Positions 8,471 through 16,376 of a stretch of 64,000 bases of DNA are shown piece after piece. The notes under the pieces are model-generated. The model made no database searches. It had not been told where the DNA came from and saw only the letters and a program-made list of their open reading frames with translations. The stretch's first letter is position 1. Each line of letters opens with the position of its first letter. The stretch is from CAUZIZ01 sp965218775 (GTDB lineage: Bacteria > Acidobacteriota > UBA6911 > RPQK01 > JAJDTT01), in contig CBDCLS010000005.1 in NCBI GenBank assembly GCA_965218775.1, positions 186,001 to 250,000 of the forward strand. Reading direction: 5' to 3'. The translations under genes were made by a program, and so were the position numbers.

Positions 8471-9570
8471 GTTTTCTGGGGCTGTTATCTATCGCCAGTC
8501 TGCTGCGGGGTGGGGAACAGGGTCTGGCCTCATCCCTGCTTCAGGCGACCCAGACTCAGGATGAGCCTGCCCCTCTCCAGAACGATCGTGTGATCCTCAG
8601 CCGACTCAGCGAGGTTGAAGGAACCATCACTCCCACCGCCGGATTCTTCATGCGAAGTCACCACGATCAGCCGGAGCTGTCGCTGAAGTCGTGGAAGCTG
8701 AGCATCGAAGGTAAGGTTTCCAAACCGCTCGAATTGAGTTTCAGCGATCTGATCGAATCCCCTACCGTGGAACTGGAAGCAGTCCTGGAGTGCTCCGGAA
8801 ACCGGACAGGTCTGGTCAGCAATGGGGTATGGGAGGGAGTTCCCATGTCCAATCTCTTGAAGGCTGCTTCGCCTGCATCAGATGTGAAGCGAGTGCTGCT
8901 GGAGGGTGCCGATTCCGGATCCTTGATGAAGGATGTGCCTCCTTTCCCTTTTGCTCGGATCGTACCGTTGGAGAAGTGTCTTGCCCCCGAAACCATGGTG
9001 GCGTTGAAGCTCAATGGACAGTTCTTGCCCCAGCGGAATGGGTTTCCGGCCAGAGCGCTGTTGCCCGGCTGGTATGGGATGGACTCGGTGAAATGGCTGC
9101 GACGAATCGTCCTTCTGGGAGGTCTCGACTGGCCTGACTCCTACTACGGGAGCGGCATGGATCTGATGTATCAGCGTTGGATCAAGCAAGGGGGGCGTGA
9201 GCGGGCCACCTCCCGAGTCACCGAACTCCTGGTCAACTCGGGAATCGCATTTCCTTCCCCAGGTGCGAATCTTGTCGCAGGTCAGTACTCTGTCTGGGGT
9301 TTCGCTTGGGCGGGTCCCAGACCCATCCGCGCCACCGAGGTAAGTCTCGACAAGGGAAAAACCTGGAAAGCAGCCAAGCTCGAGGCCACTTCAAGACCCT
9401 TCACCTGGGTCAAGTGGAGCTATCAGTGGAGCGCGGAACCTGGTCAATACACCGTGATGAGCCGAGCTCAAGATAGTGCGGGAAAATGGCAGCCCAGCCG
9501 CAGACATCCGGAGCGGGCGGACGGCTATGAACTGAACTGGTATGCGGCGGTGGATTGCGTGGTGGTGTAA
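8419..9570 (+). CDS. Tat-exported sulfite-oxidase-like molybdopterin oxidoreductase
   Basis: A 383-aa protein of the sulfite oxidase family. The chosen ATG yields a twin-arginine signal (SRRRWCSRFLGLL), consistent with folded molybdenum-cofactor export; the open frame extends 39 bp upstream. The molybdopterin domain has the substrate-entry motif FFMRSHHDQP, the molybdenum-ligating cysteine in VLECSGNRTG (C125 from this start) and FPARALLPGWYGMDSVKW, followed by a C-terminal Ig-like dimerisation domain (VWGFAWAGPRPIRATEVSLDKGKTW). It lacks a haem b5 domain, so electrons must pass to a separate cytochrome. Substrate cannot be told from sequence. Its start lies close to the divergent chimera, so it may use a promoter left over from the rearranged VWFA locus. 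Confidence 0.88.
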   Translation: MPENEAAPGISRRRWCSRFLGLLSIASLLRGGEQGLASSLLQATQTQDEPAPLQNDRVILSRLSEVEGTITPTAGFFMRSHHDQPELSLKSWKLSIEGKVSKPLELSFSDLIESPTVELEAVLECSGNRTGLVSNGVWEGVPMSNLLKAASPASDVKRVLLEGADSGSLMKDVPPFPFARIVPLEKCLAPETMVALKLNGQFLPQRNGFPARALLPGWYGMDSVKWLRRIVLLGGLDWPDSYYGSGMDLMYQRWIKQGGRERATSRVTELLVNSGIAFPSPGANLVAGQYSVWGFAWAGPRPIRATEVSLDKGKTWKAAKLEATSRPFTWVKWSYQWSAEPGQYTVMSRAQDSAGKWQPSRRHPERADGYELNWYAAVDCVVV

Positions 9571-9604
9571 CCAGGGCTTCTCCTTTCATCTCGATCAGGG
9601 AAAA

Positions 9605-11002
9605 ATGTCCATCAGTCTTTGGTTTCGTTTGGCAAGCATCGTTTTTCTGGGACTGGCCGTCGCCTCTGGCACGCCGAGTCAACAGATTGCGGCCGGGTCG
9701 GATTCCTCTCAACTTGACCTACCAGCGCTGTTGGGCCAGCTTGGGGAGGAGCCCTCTGCCGCCCAGCTCGTGAGGGTCAGAGACTGGCTGCGTTCCCGCC
9801 AGAGTGACGAGTGGGGCGCAGCCTTCGAAAGCATCTTGAAGCTGACGGAGTCCCGCCCGTTTCACGCCCTTGTCATCCAGGAGTCCCATCGAAGAAAACG
9901 CCACGATTCCGCGAGAGAGGTCCTGAGCGTGCTTAGCGGTGAGAATCCCTCCAAGGCCATCTATCTCATCGATTTGGTCCAGTTGGTTACCCTGGCGGGT
10001 GATATCAAGAGGGCAAAAGAGCATCTTCGCGGTGCCGCAGCGCGTTTTCCCGAGCATGCCCAGATTCATGCCGATCTGGGTTTGTGGCTCTTTGATCACA
10101 AGCATGACGATCTGGCCTTTGCCGAACTGCTGCGGGCACAGAGGGCTGGAACCCTTCCTCCCAGGGCCGTTCTATTGCTTGCCAGCATGGAGGCGAAGGT
10201 AGGAGCTCACAAGGATGGAATCGACACGGCCCTGGTGGTCGAAAACAGATCCGACCTTCCCGACCCAGTTCGAGCCGAGGCGGCCGCGCTGATCGGTAAG
10301 ACCTACGCCCTAGCCGGGCAGGAGAAGAACTCGGCAAGATATCTGGAGCAGGCTCTCAAGCTGGCTCCAGGAGTCGAGGACTACTACCTCTCGCTGGCCC
10401 AGGTCCACCGACAGACTCAGAACGGCGAAGCTGCCTTGTCCGTCCTGAAAGAGGGCCATCGGAGACTCCCTGAAGCCCCTGGACTGGGAGTAGCTCTGGG
10501 GCGCCGGCTCGTGACGGCGGGCGATTTCAGCAGCGCCATCAAGATACTCTCTGGAGTCGCCGACCGGTCGCCCAATCAGTTTGAGGCTCTGAGCCTGTTG
10601 TCCCGGGCCTACCGCGGCTCGGGTGATCCGAAGCTTGCTACCCAAACCTGGCGCCGCCTTGCCCAGCGTCAACCCAGCTACCCAATGGTCCACATCTTCC
10701 TGGCCCAATCATTGAGCGAGGAAGGCGCCTCCAATACCGAGGTGCTGGAAGCCTTGAAGACTGCCGAGGCGGCCTCTCCGACTGACTCCGATATCTACTA
10801 TCTCCGAGGCAGGATTTACAACGAGATGGCCAAGTACGAAGAGGCGGTGAAGGAGCTGACACGCGCCATCGAATTGCAGCCCAACATACCTAGCCCCTAC
10901 TACCAACTCGGTCTAGCCTACCAGCAACTGGGACAAGAGGAACTCGCTCGCCAGCAGTTCGAAAAGAAGGAGCACCTGGAGCGAGCAACGCGGCGCCGGT
11001 GA
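9605..11002 (+). CDS. Exported TPR-repeat protein
   Basis: The 465-aa protein begins with a signal peptide (MSISLWFRLASIVFLGLAVASG) preceded by CAGGGAAAA, which decides this start over an ATG 63 bp upstream. The rest is helical repeat: tetratricopeptide signatures include AQIHADLGLWLFDHKHDDLA, IYYLRGRIYNEMAKYEEAV and SPYYQLGLAYQQLGQEELA near the C-terminus. TPR solenoids act as protein-protein scaffolds; in this setting it is likely periplasmic. It follows the molybdoenzyme gene by 34 bp on the same strand, so co-transcription is likely. Partner unknown. Confidence 0.85.
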   Translation: MSISLWFRLASIVFLGLAVASGTPSQQIAAGSDSSQLDLPALLGQLGEEPSAAQLVRVRDWLRSRQSDEWGAAFESILKLTESRPFHALVIQESHRRKRHDSAREVLSVLSGENPSKAIYLIDLVQLVTLAGDIKRAKEHLRGAAARFPEHAQIHADLGLWLFDHKHDDLAFAELLRAQRAGTLPPRAVLLLASMEAKVGAHKDGIDTALVVENRSDLPDPVRAEAAALIGKTYALAGQEKNSARYLEQALKLAPGVEDYYLSLAQVHRQTQNGEAALSVLKEGHRRLPEAPGLGVALGRRLVTAGDFSSAIKILSGVADRSPNQFEALSLLSRAYRGSGDPKLATQTWRRLAQRQPSYPMVHIFLAQSLSEEGASNTEVLEALKTAEAASPTDSDIYYLRGRIYNEMAKYEEAVKELTRAIELQPNIPSPYYQLGLAYQQLGQEELARQQFEKKEHLERATRRR

Positions 11003-11133
11003 ACCCTCGTTTCCAGGTTGCCTACTTTCGCTGAATAAAGACCAATAACGCGTCAGAGTCCGGTCCAAGACCAGGATTCCCTCGATCTCGGGTCTGCTGC
11101 CGGAGAGTTCCGGTAAGCGAAGGTCTTTTCGTC

Positions 11134-11769
11134 ATGCGAGTCTCCCGCCTGCTTTCGGTTTCCATCTTCGTGTGCCTCTCCTGGACCCGGTTGGGTGCCC
11201 AGAAGGACACCGTTCCTTCTTTTCGAGCCCAGTCGGAGCTGGTCCTGGTAGACCTGCTCGTCACCCTGGATTTTGCGAATCTCATGGAGATTCCCAAGCA
11301 GATCCCTGCACCTGGGGAGGATAATCCTGAAATCTCTGCTCTGACCGGCATCACGCTGGGATTGCCAGAAGCTCCAGACTGGGCCTTTGCGCGGGGCGTC
11401 CCGGGCGGTGTTGAGGCCGGAGTGCCGGGTGGAATCGTTTTCGCAGATCTTCCGGCCCTGCCCATTCCAGTGGGCGGCAAGCTCCAGAACTCCAAGCTAA
11501 TTCATAAGGTCCAGCCCCAGTATCCGGAAACGGCCCGGCTGGCTGGAGTCGAAGGAATCGTGCTGCTTCAGGTGCTCGTCAGTCAAGACGGTGTGGTGTC
11601 GGACATCGAGATTCTCCGGGGACATCCCCTCTTGAACGAGGCGGCCATCAGCGCAGTGCGGCAGTGGAGATACTCTCCCACGCTGCTCAATGGTTCTTCC
11701 ATTCCAACCATCGCCACCGTGACCGTGAACTTCGTCCTGCAAAGTGCTCCCGCACAAGAGCCATCCTGA
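11134..11769 (+). CDS. Chimeric VWFA-leader / TonB C-terminal-domain protein
   Basis: A 211-aa protein. Residues 1-44 (MRVSRLLSVSIFVCL..., PSFRAQSELVLVDLLVT) are the signal peptide and first beta segment of the VWFA proteins, and even the 60 bp upstream resemble the VWFA upstream region (CGATCTCGGGTCTGCTGC). At LDF (about base 11266) it switches to an unrelated segment with a Gly/Pro/Val-rich linker (VPGGVEAGVPGG) and then a TonB C-terminal domain (HKVQPQYPETARLAGVEG, QDGVVSDIEILRGHPLL, AVRQWRYSP). Full TonB proteins have an N-terminal membrane anchor; here a cleavable leader replaces it, so the product would be free in the periplasm. In frame and full length at the 3' end, so possibly functional. 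Confidence 0.85.
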   Translation: MRVSRLLSVSIFVCLSWTRLGAQKDTVPSFRAQSELVLVDLLVTLDFANLMEIPKQIPAPGEDNPEISALTGITLGLPEAPDWAFARGVPGGVEAGVPGGIVFADLPALPIPVGGKLQNSKLIHKVQPQYPETARLAGVEGIVLLQVLVSQDGVVSDIEILRGHPLLNEAAISAVRQWRYSPTLLNGSSIPTIATVTVNFVLQSAPAQEPS

Positions 11770-11824
11770 CTCCGGTCCTCCAGGTCAGCAGGGTCAGGGT
11801 GGCCCTCCACTCTCGTCGCCCTGT

Positions 11825-12628
11825 CTACAGCTCCAGGTTGCCCTTATAGATCATGTCTTTCAACTTGAACTTCTTCTTGATGTTCATGCTGTTTACCTTG
11901 CTGACGAACTCCACATTCTTGTCTTTGAGTGTGATGACGTGGCTGCCTTTGCGAGGAAACAGCATCAAGAGCTCCCCTCCTCCAACTCCTGTCCTGGCGT
12001 CCAAGATCCCCACCCGATCCGGCCGGGCATGAACAACGTCCGCTCCCACAGGCTCGTGACCTTTGATTTTCAGAAAAGACTCTGACTTCAAAAGTTCAGA
12101 CCATTGCTGCCAGTGAGCGGGGTTCATTCGGAACATCCGGTCCGGTAATCCGGAAACCCCAATGACATAATGGGTCGCGTCTCGCTCCTCCTCCTCGGTA
12201 GCGGGCGGCGGGCTGGAGGGCTGTTCTTGGTAGCGGGCCAGCGCGTCTTTAATGGGCAGCGCACTGTACCACCGAACCACCAACTTGAACGACTGAAGAG
12301 GCCCACCACCACGAGGACCACCAAAACCACCGCTACGACCTGCGGAGCCACCAGCTCCTCCGCCACCGGACCCGGCGGATCCACCAAAACCGCCCCCACT
12401 GCGAGGTCGACCTCGCGGTGCTGGTGCCCCGTCCCTCGCTCCAGGACGATGTTGACGGCGCGGGGCTGAAACCGACACCTTACGCGCCCACGGTGAGTTC
12501 GTGATCATTTTGATCACTTCTTTCTGGCTCCACTGCTCAGCCTTCTTTTCCTCCCAAAAATCATCTGCGCAGATTGGAACTATGCCTACCACAAACATCA
12601 GCGGGATCCCCATGATATATTTCTTCAT
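11825..12628 (-). CDS. Exported Gly-rich-linker protein of unknown function
   Basis: A 267-aa protein with a signal peptide (MKKYIMGIPLMFVVGIVPICA) and GAGG six bases before the ATG. After a short helical N-terminal domain (EQWSQKEVIKMITNSPWARKVSV, a motif pattern seen in other acidobacterial secreted proteins) comes a low-complexity stretch of about 50 residues of Gly, Ser, Arg and Pro (residues 60-110), then a globular alpha/beta C-terminal domain (KLVVRWYSALPIKDALARYQ, YVIGVSGLPD, and a Lys-rich end). No catalytic motif is recognised. Convergent with the TonB chimera and divergent from the TPR gene at 13188. Confidence 0.75.
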   Translation of the reverse strand: MKKYIMGIPLMFVVGIVPICADDFWEEKKAEQWSQKEVIKMITNSPWARKVSVSAPRRQHRPGARDGAPAPRGRPRSGGGFGGSAGSGGGGAGGSAGRSGGFGGPRGGGPLQSFKLVVRWYSALPIKDALARYQEQPSSPPPATEEEERDATHYVIGVSGLPDRMFRMNPAHWQQWSELLKSESFLKIKGHEPVGADVVHARPDRVGILDARTGVGGGELLMLFPRKGSHVITLKDKNVEFVSKVNSMNIKKKFKLKDMIYKGNLEL

Positions 12629-13187
12629 ACGATACCTCGATAGTTCCCCCGACTCTGGGCTCCTAGGCGGCGACGTCTTGTCTCTGAATCTGGTTTCTTC
12701 CTGATTCCTCTTGGCCCCTCCGGTGCCGCCGCGGTTCCGAAAGGGCTAAGATGGATCATAAAGGTAAGTTTATCCCAGGACCATCGAGCTCGTAAAGAAC
12801 CAAGCGCCTAACCCGGACCTCTCACCGCCAGTCTACTACGGCCCCGCAATCATCCGCCCTGGCTGGTGGACCGGCCGCTAACCCTGCCTAGTTCGGATCC
12901 AGGAAATGCTCTTCCTGAAAGCTGATCCAGACGGGTGGATCGGGACGGTTGTGAGAAGCGATCAGCCAGACCTGACCTAAGACAATTCTCGTATACTTCT
13001 CAATGCAAAGTAAGTGAAGCTACCAAAGATGGCGATGTCTTTGGGAAAGAGAGGTAATCAAGGGCCGACTTCAGCGGAGATCTGAGAGAGAATGATTGAC
13101 CCCAGGTCGGAGGGCTGATAGATTCTCGATTAGTCTTCTCGGGAAACTCGCTGAAGCTCGAAGCCGAAGAACGGGAGGGTTCCTGTT
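12629..13187. other. 559-bp divergent intergenic region
   Basis: No convincing ORF is seen. It must hold the promoters for the exported protein on minus and the TPR protein on plus. The last bases give the TPR gene a GGGAGG ribosome site. No clear -35/-10 pair could be assigned by eye, and no repeat was noticed. Confidence 0.5.
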
Positions 13188-14354
13188 ATGTTGGGAAAAA
13201 CCGTGGCCTTGGTGAGCTTGGGGCTGCTCCTGCCTCGGATGCCGGCGGCCCAGACCACCGGAATCGCCGATGTGATCGGCCCAGGACGCTTGGATAGAGA
13301 TGCTATCACAATGCCGAAGCGGTTGCTCCTGACCGGAAAAGTGGTCCTGGAGGAAGGTAGCCCACTGCCTGAGCCCATCAATGTGGAGTTGGCCTGTGGC
13401 GGGTCGGTCCGCCAGGAGACTTTCACCTACGGGGAAGAAGGGGATTTTACCTTCGAGCTGGGTGGGGGCTCGGAGACCATGGATGCCAGTGGCAGTGGAA
13501 ATCGCCCCAACTTGGATCCCTCTTCCCGGGTCCCGACTATAGCTGCAGAGGAGCGCACGCTGGATCTGAGCGGCTGCCTGATCCAGGCGGCTCTTCCTGG
13601 GTTCCGCGCCGAATCAATACCTTTGGGAGTCCGCACCTACCTGGACAGTTCAGACGTTGGAATGATTGTGCTCCGGCGGTTGAAGAACGTGGGCGGTTCG
13701 ACCGTGAGTCTTACGACCCTGGCGGCTCCCAAGAATGCTCGGAAGTACTATGACAGTGCCTACCAAGAACTCCAGAAGCAGAAGGGAGATGTGCCCAAGG
13801 CGATGCAGGATCTGGAGCAGGCCGTCCAGCTGCATCCGGAGTTCGCCGCGGCCTGGTTTCTCCTGGGACGGGGCCATCACGCCTTGAGAAACCGGGAACC
13901 TGCCCGGAAGTGTTTCCGGAAAGCCGCCGAGGCAGACCCCACGTATCTGCGCCCCTTCATGTTCCTGGCCATGATGGGAGTTGGCGATGAGGACTGGCAG
14001 GAGGTCGCTCGGAACTGTGACCACATCATCGAATTGAATCCCCATGTGACCCGGGCCCACTTCTATCACGCGGTGGCGAATCTGAACCTGGGAAATCTGG
14101 ACCTGGCCTGGGAGTCGATTAAAATGGTTCGTGAGAGCGGGAGCAAGAGGTACCTGTTCGGCCTCCATTACGTCCGGGGTGCCATCCTGACCAAGAGAGG
14201 GGACTTCAGGGGGGCGGCCCAGGAGTTCAGGAGATTCATCGCGTTGAAGCCAGAAGACAAGACCTCGAAACAGCTCGAGCAAAAGCTCTTGGCCTGGGAG
14301 AAACACGGTCTCATCAAGGGAGTCGAGCCCCTCCAGGCCATCCAGAATCAGTAG
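13188..14354 (+). CDS. Exported protein with carboxypeptidase-like beta domain and TPR repeats
   Basis: A 388-aa protein with a signal peptide (MLGKTVALVSLGLLLPRMPAAQ). Residues about 45-150 look like a carboxypeptidase-regulatory-like beta sandwich (LLTGKVVLEEGSPLPEPINVEL, GDFTFELGGG), and residues 185-370 form TPR repeats (ARKYYDSAYQELQKQKGDVPKAM, PEFAAAWFLLGRGHHALRNREPARKCF, HVTRAHFYHAVANLNLGNLDLAW). This combination is common in acidobacterial secreted proteins of unknown role. GGGAGG lies 8 bp before the ATG. The stop codon overlaps the 3' end of the convergent lipoprotein gene by 7 bp, at the left edge of duplicated region copy 2. Confidence 0.85.
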   Translation: MLGKTVALVSLGLLLPRMPAAQTTGIADVIGPGRLDRDAITMPKRLLLTGKVVLEEGSPLPEPINVELACGGSVRQETFTYGEEGDFTFELGGGSETMDASGSGNRPNLDPSSRVPTIAAEERTLDLSGCLIQAALPGFRAESIPLGVRTYLDSSDVGMIVLRRLKNVGGSTVSLTTLAAPKNARKYYDSAYQELQKQKGDVPKAMQDLEQAVQLHPEFAAAWFLLGRGHHALRNREPARKCFRKAAEADPTYLRPFMFLAMMGVGDEDWQEVARNCDHIIELNPHVTRAHFYHAVANLNLGNLDLAWESIKMVRESGSKRYLFGLHYVRGAILTKRGDFRGAAQEFRRFIALKPEDKTSKQLEQKLLAWEKHGLIKGVEPLQAIQNQ

Positions 14355-16054
14355 TAGGAGGGGGTGTCCTGGGGAGTCTTGCGCGATCCCAGAGGAGCTC
14401 TCACATAAACGTAGACCCCCAGATCCTCAACCGAGACGGTGCCGGTCGGTACACCCCCGGATTCTGGACGTATAAGGCGAACCGTCAACTGGTTGTCCCC
14501 ACTGATGATAGAGGGTGCGAGCTGCTCCCGATCCAGATCCACAAAGTACCAGTAAAACGGCGGCAGCACTCGGCCCTGCCATCGATTCTGTCCGCTGGGG
14601 TCGAGGACGCGGGTAACGTATTCGCCCGGGACCAGGGTGCCATTCAGCCGGATGCCCAGGCGCTCCTGCTGGCTCAGACCGACGGCTTTGAAGTACAGAT
14701 TCGCCCGCAGCCGGGGATTACCGAGGTCTTCGGCGATGCGGTAGCGCCAGCTGCCCTCAGGAGCCCGGTCATTGCGGTTGAGTTCGATTGAATCGTATTT
14801 CGAGAACTGTCGGCCTATTTGGCCACCCCCATGGGACAGGAAAAGCGAGTCGCCCCTTCCCCAGCGCGGACCAAACAGGTAGTGGCGATCTCGTTGGCTT
14901 ACCACTTGGGGATCGCGCAGCTCCTGTAAATAGGCCAGTGCTCCGGGCCACATATAGCCAGGGCCGGTATAAGTGCGTGCTTGGCGGCGGTGGTCCCAGT
15001 GATACATCCAGTTGAAGGCATAAAGGCCATCGGCGCCGAAGGTATGAAAGTTCTGCGCTGCGGCCCGGTAGTTGGCTGCAGTCAACTGGCTGACGTTGTT
15101 ATCGAGGTCAGAGGGGGAAGGGTGCAGAGCCGGGTAGATTTTGCAGTCCGTTCCCTCGGCGAGCCGGACAAACTCCTCAACTTTAGTGTTGAAGTTGATG
15201 TGGTTGAAGTCCGAAGGCACGACATAATCGACGAGTTCTTCCTGGATCCAAGTCTTCAGATCGAAACCCAGATAGTCACATTCCGGAATCGTCTCGGGCA
15301 CCCGCACGCCCAGGATGAGTCGGTTCCGTTTACGTCGTTGGGCCGCCGCATCTAACCGCTGCCGGGCCTTTCGGGTAAAATCGCTCAGTAGATGGGCCTT
15401 CTGAGGGCCCTCGCCGGGTGGAAATGCCGGCGGCCAGCGCATCCAATCGAACTCGATCCCGTCTAGGTCGTAGGCATCCAGCATCTCACTGATAAATGTC
15501 AGCATCGCAGCACGAACCCCATCGTGGGTGTAATCGGCCTTTACCTGCTCTTTGATGTGCCACTCAGGGTGGTCCTTGAACCATTGTCCAAAGTCGTCCG
15601 GGTTGCCGTGCGAGGAATTCATACGCAAGCTGGCGACGAACTCCATGTTCCGTTGGTGACAGCGGTCTATCAGAATTTTTGTGAAGTCAAGTCCCGCTTC
15701 GTCCAGCAGGGAAACCCCGCTAGCTTTGCGGTAGCGCTGCGCCAAGTCAGTGACCTTGGAAGGGACCTTAAGATGACTGTAGAACCTTATGAAGACGCAG
15801 TGGACAAGTGTATCCACCTGGGCTGCGGCATGTTCATCGACCGCCTCTTCCAGCAGCCGCTTTACGAATTGCGGGCTCAGCTTTTCTCGGTTGGCGAAGA
15901 AACCATGCTCAAACGAGGACATATCCCAATTGGTCAGGATTCGCCGCTCCCTCTTTTCTTGTAAGCCAGCACTGTTTTCAGAATTGATGGCACATCCCGG
16001 AATCAGGATCGCCACCAGCAGGGCAATGGCCGTTGGGATTTGATGCTTCAACAT
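14348..16054 (-). CDS. GHL10-type glycosyl-hydrolase-like lipoprotein, copy 2 (intact)
   Basis: A 568-aa lipoprotein: MLKHQIPTAIALLVAILIPG then Cys21, which would be lipidated. Residues about 37-330 form a TIM barrel of the glycosyl-hydrolase-like family 10 (DUF187/GHL10) type: LTNWDMSSFEHGF, VASLRMNSSHGNP, DLDGIEFDWMRWPP (198-209), VDYVVPSDFNHI, and ADGLYAFNWMY. The acidic residues in DGIEFDW are the likely catalytic or substrate-binding residues. The C-terminal 150 residues look like a beta-sandwich (LRANLYFKAVGLSQQERLGIRLNGTLVPG). Substrate unknown; probably a polysaccharide or glycopeptide at the cell surface. Divergent from the VWFA operon across 322 bp. No clear Shine-Dalgarno precedes the ATG. 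Confidence 0.85.
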   Translation of the reverse strand: MLKHQIPTAIALLVAILIPGCAINSENSAGLQEKRERRILTNWDMSSFEHGFFANREKLSPQFVKRLLEEAVDEHAAAQVDTLVHCVFIRFYSHLKVPSKVTDLAQRYRKASGVSLLDEAGLDFTKILIDRCHQRNMEFVASLRMNSSHGNPDDFGQWFKDHPEWHIKEQVKADYTHDGVRAAMLTFISEMLDAYDLDGIEFDWMRWPPAFPPGEGPQKAHLLSDFTRKARQRLDAAAQRRKRNRLILGVRVPETIPECDYLGFDLKTWIQEELVDYVVPSDFNHINFNTKVEEFVRLAEGTDCKIYPALHPSPSDLDNNVSQLTAANYRAAAQNFHTFGADGLYAFNWMYHWDHRRQARTYTGPGYMWPGALAYLQELRDPQVVSQRDRHYLFGPRWGRGDSLFLSHGGGQIGRQFSKYDSIELNRNDRAPEGSWRYRIAEDLGNPRLRANLYFKAVGLSQQERLGIRLNGTLVPGEYVTRVLDPSGQNRWQGRVLPPFYWYFVDLDREQLAPSIISGDNQLTVRLIRPESGGVPTGTVSVEDLGVYVYVRAPLGSRKTPQDTPSYY

Positions 16055-16280
16055 TTGATAACCCGCGGTCCCGGGCCGAGATAGCCTCCGCCCTTGAGTC
16101 GATACTCCCCGGCAGCAGAACCGTCCGTCGTACTTGTTTAACCCATAATGGTAAGGGTTCGGACACCTTTAGTCTAGCGTCCAGGTTCCCTATCACCTCG
16201 CTACCAGGGTGCCATTCTGGGACCACTCCTTGAGAAACCGCTGCTGGAGGGAGCGCCCGGTTTCATGATCCAGTGCCCAA

Positions 16281-16289
16281 TGATATAAT
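16281..16289 (+). promoter_or_regulatory. Extended -10 promoter for VWFA operon, copy 2
   Basis: TGATATAAT, identical in sequence and position to the site at 3443-3451, 88 bp before the VWFA start. Both operon copies keep the same upstream region, so both could be expressed. Confidence 0.6.
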
Positions 16290-16376
16290 GCGAGATCAAG
16301 GTTGGGCTCGAGACAAGGGCGTCTTCGATCTCGGGTCTGCTGCGGTAGAAAACCAGTGAGGACTGGTCCTCTCACC

